6,564 bases of DNA from Nitrospiraceae bacterium. GTDB lineage: Bacteria > Nitrospirota > Nitrospiria > Nitrospirales > Nitrospiraceae. The translations under genes and the position numbers were made by a program. Below are positions 1 to 6,564 of this stretch, piece after piece (position 1 is the first letter of the stretch; every line of letters begins with the position of its first letter). The notes beneath the pieces were generated by a model. The model was not told where the DNA came from. It made no database searches and saw only the letters and a list, made by a program, of their open reading frames with translations. The stretch is from contig JAICXS010000113.1 in the NCBI GenBank assembly GCA_025934615.1, positions 1 to 6,564 on the forward strand, given 5' to 3'.

Positions 1-79
1 ATATCTCATTTCACATCAGACACTTTTGATGGAACTGCGACAAAAAAGTCGGTTTTCCGGAGCTGTCGTGTACCAAATC

Positions 80-328
80 TCATTCAGGCTTCAGGTCTTG
101 AAGCAGTCGCTTAATTCGCTTGACGAACGACTTGGGAATGGGCGGCTGCCCAACCTGTCGCAGCCTTGCTTTCAGTTCCTGCTCGAAGTTCAGTCGTGCC
201 GAACACGCTGGGCAGCGCGTGAGGTGTTGCTCCAGCTCTCGTCGCTTCATGACACGTATCTGGTCATCTAAGTAACTGAACAGATGCTCCAGGGCTTCTC
301 GACAGCCTATGGCTCGTATGCTCTTCAT
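80..328 (-). CDS. RsrA-type zinc-binding anti-sigma factor (zf-HC2 family)
   Basis: Predicted 82-residue soluble anti-sigma factor that would bind and hold inactive the ECF sigma factor encoded just upstream. Seen: a zinc-binding anti-sigma motif with Cys9, then His35, Cys39 and Cys42 in the form HLTRCPAC. The spacing of 26, 4 and 3 residues equals that of the Streptomyces RsrA zinc ligands. The C-terminal third is basic and amphipathic, and there is no membrane segment, so it should act in the cytosol. Start choice: the ATG at 328 overlaps the sigma stop codon as ATGA, the usual arrangement for translational coupling. An in-frame ATG at 382 would add 18 residues but lies inside the sigma gene and lacks a ribosome binding site. 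Known of the family: oxidation forms a disulfide, expels zinc and frees the sigma factor. Redox sensing here is inferred. The extra N-terminal cysteine (Cys3 of RsrA) is absent. Confidence 0.85.
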   Translation of the reverse strand: MKSIRAIGCREALEHLFSYLDDQIRVMKRRELEQHLTRCPACSARLNFEQELKARLRQVGQPPIPKSFVKRIKRLLQDLKPE

Positions 329-924
329 GGCTGCGTGCGTGACCTTTTGGTGTTCAACCCTGCCTCTTGTGCGTGTTGCCATAACATTTTCTGTAACAGG
401 CTCCGCCCTCGCGAGAGCCGTGACCGGACCGTTCCGACTGGGATCCTAAGACTGCGTGCAATGTCCTCATAGGACAATCCTTCAACATCTGAAAGCACAA
501 CGACTAAGCGAAAAATTTCCGGCAAGCCATCAATGGCTTTTTCAAGATCCTCCCGTAGCAGCTTGTTCACAAATTCCCGTTCCGGATTACTCCACCATAA
601 GAGAAATGGTTGATGTAGCCGTTCGAACAAGGAGAATTCCGGCTCGGCCTGATCGGGCCATGGTTGCGTCACGGGTCGCGACGCCCGCTTTCGACAATGG
701 CTGAGAAAGGTGTTAGTGAGAATGCGAAAGATCCAAGCTTTGAAGTGGTGTCGTCGCTTGAGTGAGCGCCGACGATTCCAGGCTTTCACAATGGTCTCCA
801 TGACCAAATCTTCAGCATCCTCTCGGTTTTTCTCTAAGCGTAACGCTGCCCCGAATAGCTGATCCACCACCCCGACCACCTGTTGTTCAAAGAAAGAGCA
901 GTCGTGCGTTAATTGCGGGGGCAT
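325..924 (-). CDS. ECF RNA polymerase sigma factor, SigR/RpoE-like
   Basis: Predicted 199-residue extracytoplasmic-function sigma factor that directs RNA polymerase to stress promoters. Region 2 spans about residues 11-81 and includes DQLFGAALRL, NREDAEDLVMET and FKAWIFRILTNTFLSHCRKR, which closely match the core-binding and -10 recognition segments of SigR/SigH-type factors. Region 4 spans about 128-183 and has the helix-turn-helix LSYEDIARSLRIPVGTVRSR for -35 contact. Length is typical of a minimal ECF factor. Start choice: ATG at 924 has AAGG six bases upstream (934-931). A TTG at 930 would add two residues but sits directly against that AAGG. The stop codon overlaps the start of the zinc anti-sigma gene, so the two form an operon. 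A matching ECF promoter at 982-954 suggests positive autoregulation. The SigR-like, thiol-stress assignment is inferred from region 2 similarity and from the partner's zinc ligands. Confidence 0.93.
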   Translation of the reverse strand: MPPQLTHDCSFFEQQVVGVVDQLFGAALRLEKNREDAEDLVMETIVKAWNRRRSLKRRHHFKAWIFRILTNTFLSHCRKRASRPVTQPWPDQAEPEFSLFERLHQPFLLWWSNPEREFVNKLLREDLEKAIDGLPEIFRLVVVLSDVEGLSYEDIARSLRIPVGTVRSRLSRGRSLLQKMLWQHAQEAGLNTKRSRTQP

Positions 925-930
925 CTTCAA

Positions 931-934
931 CCTT
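931..934 (-). promoter_or_regulatory. Ribosome binding site of the ECF sigma gene
   Basis: AAGG on the minus strand, six bases before the ATG at 924. It favours that ATG over the TTG at 930, which directly abuts it. Confidence 0.55.
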
Positions 935-953
935 GATCTCGTGGATTATCCTC

Positions 954-982
954 TAGGACGCAGAATCTATCGTTAAGTTCCC
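954..982 (-). promoter_or_regulatory. Candidate ECF-type promoter of the sigma/anti-sigma operon
   Basis: Read on the minus strand, GGGAACTT (982-975) is followed by 15 bases and then GTCCTA (959-954). This matches the RpoE-type arrangement of a GGAACTT -35 box, a 15-16 base spacer and a GTC-containing -10 box, and it also resembles the GGGAAT/GTT boxes of SigR promoters. Transcription would begin near 948, leaving a leader of about 24 bases before the sigma ATG. Because ECF factors often transcribe their own operon, autoregulation is the simplest reading. The match is by eye only. Confidence 0.6.
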
Positions 983-1350
983 GTCGTCATGAACCGGTCC
1001 CATCCCAGAAAGCGAGACAAGCCTGGAAAGGCATCGGAATGTGAATGCGATCAATGCCATTGAGAATGTAGAGAAAGAAAGACAGCTATCCCGCGAACGA
1101 TTCAAAAGCAATAGAGCGCAACAGCCGTGCACCCTATTCATGTGGATACTGATTGATCCTCTCAGTCAGCTCTATGCGTACTTACTTCTCAATATAAATT
1201 AAGTAATACTATCGATAAACTTTATCACCCTACGTCATAACGTTGTCACTAGAAACAAGTGATCGTATGGCGTGTCACCAAACTTGTTGGGGTTTTGTTA
1301 CAGTAATTGACTTCCAATGGGATGACGCTTCACACTGCCGGCCTCACAAG

Positions 1351-1355
1351 AGGAG
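1351..1355 (+). promoter_or_regulatory. Ribosome binding site deciding the start of the small membrane protein
   Basis: AGGAG lies seven bases before the ATG at 1363. It is the best Shine-Dalgarno match in the window and sets the start there rather than at the TTG at 1243 that opens the same frame. Confidence 0.85.
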
Positions 1356-1362
1356 ATCGGAG

Positions 1363-1779
1363 ATGGGGACTTGGTCGTTTCAACTGAATGCCGCTCTTGG
1401 AAGTCTGGTCGCTACCTTCGGTTTATGGCTTGTGTGGGGCGAAGCGCCGGTCCTAGCCTTGGTTGCCGTGGCACTGGCTCTGGGAGCGCTCTTATCGTGG
1501 GCAAGCGCTTCGGTTGCGGCGGTGTGGGCGTGGGCGACGGCGTTGCTGGGAGTGGAAAGCCTGGCCTTCGCGGTGATGACCATGATTCAGGGTAAGCTTG
1601 CCGATCGGGAGCCGACCGAGGGAGAGATGGTCTCAATCTTGACGGCTATGCTGTTCGGTTTGTTCTCGTCGATCTTTTGGCTGACCTTTTCCTATGGCCT
1701 CTTCAAGAAGTTTGTGCGTGCCGATCAGAATGTTGCACCCGAAGACAGGACAGTGCGGAAAGGGGGCCAAGCTCGTTAG
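1363..1779 (+). CDS. Small four-helix membrane protein of unknown function
   Basis: A 138-residue protein that I do not recognise. Seen: four hydrophobic stretches at about residues 8-26, 29-46, 49-75 and 91-114, rich in Ala, Leu, Val and Trp. A charged loop (KLADREPTEGE, 78-88) separates the third and fourth, and the tail after residue 115 is hydrophilic and basic, ending near GGQAR. It is almost certainly an inner-membrane protein. The start is set by AGGAG seven bases upstream of the ATG at 1363; the longer frame from TTG 1243 adds 40 residues without membrane-protein character and with no ribosome binding site. Its stop (1777-1779) overlaps the stop of convergent priA (1776-1778), so neither gene has room for its own terminator after the coding end. 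It stands alone in its orientation, so neighbours do not suggest a job. There is no signal peptide cleavage motif or known catalytic signature. Confidence 0.8.
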   Translation: MGTWSFQLNAALGSLVATFGLWLVWGEAPVLALVAVALALGALLSWASASVAAVWAWATALLGVESLAFAVMTMIQGKLADREPTEGEMVSILTAMLFGLFSSIFWLTFSYGLFKKFVRADQNVAPEDRTVRKGGQAR

Positions 1780-4145
1780 AGTGTGGTGATAGGATCGACG
1801 TCCACTTCGAACTTTATTCCACTCCACTGTCTGTCCGTTTCTAGGCCGGTCAATGTAAGCTGCACGGATCGTCGCGGTATTTCTGTCTCACTTGATTTCA
1901 CGATAATTTGCCAGCGATGTCTGTCTCGCAGCTTCGCGACAGCCGAAGGGATCGGACCCCAGATGGTGAGCTGTGGGCTCGTCTTCGTTAATTGCTCCGC
2001 CCAGTGACCAGCCGCCCGTCTCGTTCGATCGAAGTCTCTCCCGGAGACGCACAAACTGATCAAGCGCGTAAACGGAGGATAGGCTAAGGCTTGGCGAAAG
2101 GCTAGCTCCTGTTTGTAGAATAGCGCAGGATCCTGAGTCGCCACGGCTTGTATGACGTAGTGGGTCGGAAGCAAGGTCTGGAGCACGACTTGTGCGTCAT
2201 GCGTGTGGGACCGCGCCAACGCGATCGCATCCATCAGCGTATGGTACGTGTGCTCACTCGCACGAAAATCCGGCATGTGCAACCCTGCATCGGCCTGAAC
2301 GAGACCGACAAATCCAGCGGAGAGTGACGGTTCGCCTTGGCATAACATCTGTGTGCCGATCAGCACATCGAGGTCGCCGGTGATAAATTTTCGTCGAACC
2401 GACGCGTGCGCCGAGCGGGAAGACGCGGTGCTATCCATCCGTGCAATTTTGGCATCAGGAAATAGGCGGCTGGTCCATTCTTCAACCGCCTCCGTGCCTA
2501 TCCCACTTGGTTGGAGCCGAGACGCTTGGCAAGTAAGGCAAGTATCGGGTAACGAGCGCGACGTGCCGCAATAATGGCAGGCAAGCCGACCTCTCTGCTT
2601 GTAAAATGTGAGCGCGATACTGCACTGGGGACAGAGCGGGGTGTGACCGCACTCTCGGCAGACGAGTGCCGAGGCGAAGCCTTTGCGATTGAGAAATAGA
2701 ATGATTCCCGCCCGCGTTTCCAAGGCGATTCTCATCCCGGCAACCATTGAATCAGACAACACGGTGCCATAGGGCGTTTCTCGAAGATTCACGAGATGGA
2801 TCTTCAGAGCGTGCCCTTGATTGCAAGCTGTCATTGCGCCGACAGCGGTTTCCGCCACGTGAGAGTGTTCGGAGATGCCGACGCCGACCATGTGCATGGT
2901 TTCTAAGGAAGGATGGGCGGAGCCAAGCAGCACGACGGCTGCGCCCCGTTGAGCCCTCATCCAGGCGACGTCTCGTGCATGGTAGCGCGGTTCAGTTTCT
3001 TCTTTCATGGAAGGACTCTCTTCCTCATCGATAGCGATCAATCCAATGGATGATATCGGTGCGAAGATTGCAGATCGGGTCCCCACCACCACTTCAATCG
3101 AGCCTGATTGCAGGCGATGCCAGCGCTCGTATCGAACGGCTGCCGGTAGACCACTATGGAACAATTCAACTCGATCGCCCCATCGTGTCTTGGCCGCCGA
3201 TGCCAATGCCTCGGCTTTCGAGATCTCCGGCGTGATGAGGATCACCCGGCGCTGTAGTCGCAAGACCGCTTCGGCGGCCTCGAATACAAGAGATATCCGG
3301 TGTTGAGCCGGCGCGTGCAGTAAGAAGCGGGCCGGACGGCCCGTGTTGATCGCGGTGAGGATATTTTCACGGCACGTCGCTTCACTCGTAGATTGTGGGC
3401 GCCACGCCGCCGGTTGATCGGTACATATTGCGGCAGCTCTTGAATCGCTCGACTGACGCGGCAGTCTTAATCGAACACGTTGGCCCGATGGTTCTATTTG
3501 CCCTGCCGTCTCGCGGATCAACTTGCGTCGTTTCAACATTGAAAGATCGCCGGCCAGGGAGGTGGGCGCGCCATGCCGCAGTGTGGCGATGGTCAGTCCC
3601 TTTGGACGCCGGTGCAAGCGAGCCAAAAGAGTTTGGCAAGTTGGAGAAATCCGGTGCAGGTTGTCTGCCTTCTCAAGCCACTCTCGTCCGATCTCCGTTA
3701 AGTGAAAGCGGGCGGGATGCTTGACGGACGGCTGAGCGGGAAGAATCAATCGAATGCATTGCCCCCACGGCGCCAGGTAATACTCCGAGACAAGCCGGCT
3801 CAGCGTCATGAGCTCCGCCGGCGTCTCAAGGGCAGCATCGTCCACGATGGCGTCGATCTCACGTAGTCGGATTGGCGGCGAAGGTAGGCTGCGATCCCCG
3901 GCGTCCAGAGCGGAATTGGACGGCGGTCGAAGTTCGACGACCATGCCGTGGAGCGTCGCGTGTCCGAAGGGAACTCGGACCCGGCTGCCGATGCGAATGA
4001 GGGATTGCAAATGTGCCGGCACGAGGTAGGTGAAGACGCGATAGAAATGGCGCGGGAGGGCGACATCGACAAGCATCGGACTGTTCGGATTGGTTAGAAC
4101 GGATGAAGGTGGTGGCGAGTGCGGACGGCTATGGCTCTCGGGCAT
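1776..4145 (-). CDS. priA: Primosomal protein N' (PriA) with degenerate helicase motifs
   Basis: Replication-restart protein PriA, 789 residues from this ATG. Seen: N-terminal 3'-end-binding domain (MLVDVALPRHFYRVFTYLVP, 24-43, and IGSRVRVPFG), a winged-helix segment at about 170-217, helicase lobe 1 at about 255-425, eight zinc cysteines (496, 499, 505, 508, 523, 526, 536, 539) spaced as I recall for E. coli PriA, helicase lobe 2 at about 545-670, and a C-terminal domain (GPIPSAVAKLRDRHRWQIIVK). Conserved landmarks include GTRSAIFAP, RYHARDVA, FLNRKGFAS, IGTQML and DFRASEHT. Odd: Walker A is HAPAQHRIS (277-285) where HGVTGSGKT is expected, DEEH is DEEE, GSATPS is GSAHPS, AKGH is CQGE, and QVAGRAGR is DAIALARS (639-646). 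ATP-driven unwinding is therefore probably lost, although the frame is intact. Start is uncertain: TTG 4160, ATG 4145 and ATG 4076 are possible. The last fits the family N-terminus best and would give 766 residues. Confidence 0.93.
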   Translation of the reverse strand: MPESHSRPHSPPPSSVLTNPNSPMLVDVALPRHFYRVFTYLVPAHLQSLIRIGSRVRVPFGHATLHGMVVELRPPSNSALDAGDRSLPSPPIRLREIDAIVDDAALETPAELMTLSRLVSEYYLAPWGQCIRLILPAQPSVKHPARFHLTEIGREWLEKADNLHRISPTCQTLLARLHRRPKGLTIATLRHGAPTSLAGDLSMLKRRKLIRETAGQIEPSGQRVRLRLPRQSSDSRAAAICTDQPAAWRPQSTSEATCRENILTAINTGRPARFLLHAPAQHRISLVFEAAEAVLRLQRRVILITPEISKAEALASAAKTRWGDRVELFHSGLPAAVRYERWHRLQSGSIEVVVGTRSAIFAPISSIGLIAIDEEESPSMKEETEPRYHARDVAWMRAQRGAAVVLLGSAHPSLETMHMVGVGISEHSHVAETAVGAMTACNQGHALKIHLVNLRETPYGTVLSDSMVAGMRIALETRAGIILFLNRKGFASALVCRECGHTPLCPQCSIALTFYKQRGRLACHYCGTSRSLPDTCLTCQASRLQPSGIGTEAVEEWTSRLFPDAKIARMDSTASSRSAHASVRRKFITGDLDVLIGTQMLCQGEPSLSAGFVGLVQADAGLHMPDFRASEHTYHTLMDAIALARSHTHDAQVVLQTLLPTHYVIQAVATQDPALFYKQELAFRQALAYPPFTRLISLCVSGRDFDRTRRAAGHWAEQLTKTSPQLTIWGPIPSAVAKLRDRHRWQIIVKSSETEIPRRSVQLTLTGLETDRQWSGIKFEVDVDPITTL

Positions 4146-4150
4146 GGGGC

Positions 4151-4179
4151 ATTCTAGCAATCATGTCGCAGACAGACAA
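4151..4179 (-). promoter_or_regulatory. Candidate sigma-70-type promoter of priA
   Basis: On the minus strand TTGTCT (4179-4174), 17 bases, then TAGAAT (4156-4151). Transcription would start near 4144, at the ATG at 4145. If this promoter is used, priA is either leaderless from that ATG or is translated from the ATG at 4076 behind a leader of roughly 70 bases. Confidence 0.45.
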
Positions 4180-4297
4180 TGTGCCTATGGGGACCCGTGG
4201 CCGACTGATGTGGATATTCTCCGAGAGGTGTGACCATGCCGTTATGGACAAGATAATCGTTCCATTCCTGAGACATTAAGGACATTGCCACGTAAGC

Positions 4298-4327
4298 TTG
4301 ACAAAGCCGGTATGGCCTCCCTACTAT
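4298..4327 (+). promoter_or_regulatory. Sigma-70-type promoter of purA
   Basis: Perfect TTGACA (4298-4303), an 18-base spacer and TACTAT (4322-4327). Predicted transcription start is near 4334, about 70 bases before the purA ATG. A weaker pair further upstream (GTGACC 4230-4235, 16 bases, GATAAT 4252-4257) and an isolated TATGAT (4374-4379) after the hairpin are possible alternatives. Confidence 0.7.
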
Positions 4328-4338
4328 GAGGTTGATTT

Positions 4339-4372
4339 AGCTCTGGCTCATTTTGGTCAGGGCTCTTTTTTT
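4339..4372 (+). terminator. Terminator-like hairpin in the purA leader
   Basis: AGCTCTGGCT (4339-4348) can pair with GGTCAGGGCT (4355-4364) in a ten-pair stem with three G-U pairs and a six-base loop. After one C comes a run of seven T's (4366-4372). This is the layout of an intrinsic terminator, but no gene lies upstream on this strand and it falls between the predicted purA promoter and the purA ATG. It could attenuate purA, pause polymerase, or stabilise the 5' end of the messenger. No ribosome-loading leader peptide is visible. Confidence 0.55.
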
Positions 4373-4399
4373 GTATGATTCGTTGAGAAAGGCAAGTAG

Positions 4400-5725
<1,326 letters not shown>

Positions 5726-5736
5726 GACCTCACATT

Positions 5737-5745
5737 TGAGCCGGT
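5737..5745 (+). repeat. 9-base copy of the tRNA-Lys 5' end
   Basis: TGAGCCGGT here recurs at 5792-5800, where it covers the base before tRNA position 1 and the 5' acceptor strand. The upstream copy is complementary over eight bases to CCGGCTCA (5858-5865) at the tRNA 3' end. Confidence 0.6.
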
Positions 5746-5792
5746 GAAGAGAGTGACACGTCCGCCAATTAGTGCCAGCCTTCCCACTCGGT

Positions 5793-5868
5793 GAGCCGGT
5801 AGCTCAGTCGGTAGAGCATCGCCCTTTTAAGGCGAGGGCCCTGGGTTCGAGTCCCAGCCGGCTCACCA
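5793..5868 (+). tRNA. tRNA-Lys (anticodon TTT), CCA encoded
   Basis: Complete 76-base cloverleaf. The acceptor stem GAGCCGG (5793-5799) pairs with CCGGCTC (5858-5864), then discriminator A and encoded CCA (5866-5868). D arm is GCTC/GAGC with loop AGTCGGTA. The anticodon stem TCGCC/GGCGA encloses CTTTTAA with anticodon TTT at 5826-5828, which reads lysine codons AAA and AAG. T arm is CTGGG/CCCAG with loop TTCGAGT. The short variable loop GGGCC is standard. No clear promoter of its own was seen in the 67 bases after purA. Confidence 0.97.
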
Positions 5869-6564
5869 AATAAATCAATGGCTTCTGCATATCCTGCCAT
5901 TGTAACCTTTGGCCTATAGGACAGTTCATAGAACAACGGATAGCATTTCCGGCAATGAGCTAGCTTATGAGGGCGGCAGCGCCTCGCCCACCGTTCATCG
6001 GCATGTTATGGAATCAAAGGCTGCTGTACTGATGTGGTGATATACGGCAAGTCACCTAAGCCACTCCTCGTCTATAAAACTCTAGCGCCCAAAATAGTAT
6101 TGATCCTTGATCGCCCAACCGACAATCGCGGCATCAATCTTCACCGAGGCGGTTTTATACGAGAGAGCGATTTGTAGGGTGATGGAAGCGCCAAGTGACG
6201 GAGTACTGCGGCTTTCGATTTTACGTCCTTCTGTGGACAGATCCTACAGAGTCCCTGTGCCGTTGGCGACCACAAAAAGTCACAGGAATGTGCTGCAAAA
6301 ACTCCCACGAGCAATGCGGGCGTGGTTTCGTCGCTCCATGGGATTCTCCCAACCGTTCCAGTGGGACGCGTTGTACCTAGTGGTATGTGCCATGGAACTA
6401 TAACAAAATGGATTAATGTCAACAGAGGAATGGACAGTCATAAAGAGCATCAGCGGAGGCGGAGCATCAAGCGCCTATAGTTTGCACCGTGAGGTCGTCG
6501 ATGGTTGCATTGTCCACGATCGGCGCAGCCGGTATAATGCCGCGGATACGTCTGTCCCCAGTGG
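5869..6564. other. Region downstream of tRNA-Lys without a convincing gene
   Basis: Nearly 700 bases with only short overlapping open frames on both strands. None has a good ribosome binding site or recognisable motif. No second copy of the tRNA 3' end (an attachment site) and no terminal inverted repeats were seen. A promoter-like pair at 6510-6538 near the right edge suggests that a plus-strand transcript begins here and that its gene lies beyond the window. Confidence 0.5.
6510..6538 (+). promoter_or_regulatory. Candidate sigma-70-type promoter reading out of the window
   Basis: TTGTCC (6510-6515), 17 bases, then a perfect TATAAT (6533-6538). Transcription would start near 6545. The -35 box matches four of six consensus bases. 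No coding start is visible before the window ends. Confidence 0.55.

Larger units (their letters stand above)
931..1362. other. Divergent intergenic region between sigma gene and membrane-protein gene
   Basis: About 430 bases with no gene I can support. It holds the ECF promoter near its left end. An AT-rich patch at about 1180-1226 ends in a perfect GATAAA-C-TTTATC palindrome (1214-1226), a possible operator. A weak sigma-70-like pair follows: TTGTCA (1243-1248), 17 bases, TATGGC (1266-1271), which could drive the membrane-protein gene. Open frames here lack ribosome binding sites and recognisable protein features. Confidence 0.5.

Noticed and set aside
41..62. Possible terminator of the sigma/anti-sigma operon (CGGAAAACCG then a T run on the minus strand)
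   Set aside because: The stem has only three base pairs, too weak to call an intrinsic terminator.
329..382. 18-residue extension of the anti-sigma factor from the ATG at 382
   Set aside because: Lies inside the sigma coding region and lacks a Shine-Dalgarno; the ATGA junction at 328 is the more natural start.
953..1141. 62-residue open frame on the minus strand upstream of the sigma gene
   Set aside because: No ribosome binding site, no recognisable motif, and its end runs through the likely ECF promoter.
1243..1362. 40-residue N-terminal extension of the small membrane protein from a TTG
   Set aside because: No ribosome binding site at the TTG, whereas AGGAG sits correctly in front of the ATG at 1363.
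6107..6422. Overlapping plus (98-residue) and minus (93-residue) open frames after the tRNA
   Set aside because: Neither has a ribosome binding site or motif, and they oppose each other over most of their length; possible relic but unsupported.
6430..6480. 16-codon plus-strand open frame rich in Arg and Lys, preceded by AGAGGA
   Set aside because: The purine-rich sequence directly abuts the ATG, leaving no spacing for ribosome binding, and the peptide is too short to judge.
5869..6564. Integrated element at tRNA-Lys
   Set aside because: tRNA-Lys genes are common integration sites, but no integrase, no repeated tRNA 3' end and no mobile-element gene were seen within the window.

Overview
The window is a bacterial chromosomal segment of ordinary housekeeping type, with GC in the mid-50s percent by eye. 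It carries a sigma/anti-sigma pair, a small membrane protein, priA, purA and a tRNA-Lys gene. Nothing in the sequence fixes the taxon. The sigma factor resembles SigR and the PriA has lost its helicase motifs, so a non-proteobacterial lineage is likely. A Nitrospira-like bacterium is a guess from overall impression only. No insertion sequence, CRISPR array, phage gene or plasmid gene was seen.

Layout. Positions 80-924 (minus strand) hold a two-gene regulatory operon: an ECF sigma factor of the SigR/RpoE type, followed through an ATGA stop/start overlap by a small cytosolic zinc-binding anti-sigma factor. The anti-sigma cysteine/histidine spacing equals the RsrA spacing. A sequence matching an ECF promoter (GGAACTT, 15 bases, GTCCTA) lies just upstream of the sigma gene, so the pair is probably autoregulated. 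Positions 931-1362 are a divergent intergenic region. Positions 1363-1779 (plus) encode a small four-helix membrane protein of unknown function. Its stop codon overlaps that of the convergent priA gene (1776-4145, minus) by four bases. Positions 4146-4402 are the divergent priA/purA control region. They contain a good sigma-70-type promoter for purA, with a terminator-like hairpin and seven T's directly after it, and a candidate priA promoter whose -10 box almost touches the priA ATG. purA (4403-5725, plus) is complete and canonical. tRNA-Lys(TTT), with encoded CCA, follows at 5793-5868. The last ~700 bases have no convincing gene but end with a strong-looking promoter pointing out of the window.

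Main point of interest. The PriA protein keeps the family's DNA-binding domain, eight zinc cysteines with the spacing I recall for E. coli PriA, and the C-terminal domain. However, its Walker A motif, the last residue of DEEH, motif V and the motif VI arginines are all replaced in an uninterrupted reading frame. This points to a PriA that no longer works as an ATP-driven helicase but may still act as a replication-restart scaffold. A comparable loss is annotated for actinobacterial PriA. Secondary points are the ECF autoregulatory promoter, the purA leader hairpin, and a 9-base copy of the tRNA-Lys 5' end located 55 bases upstream of it.
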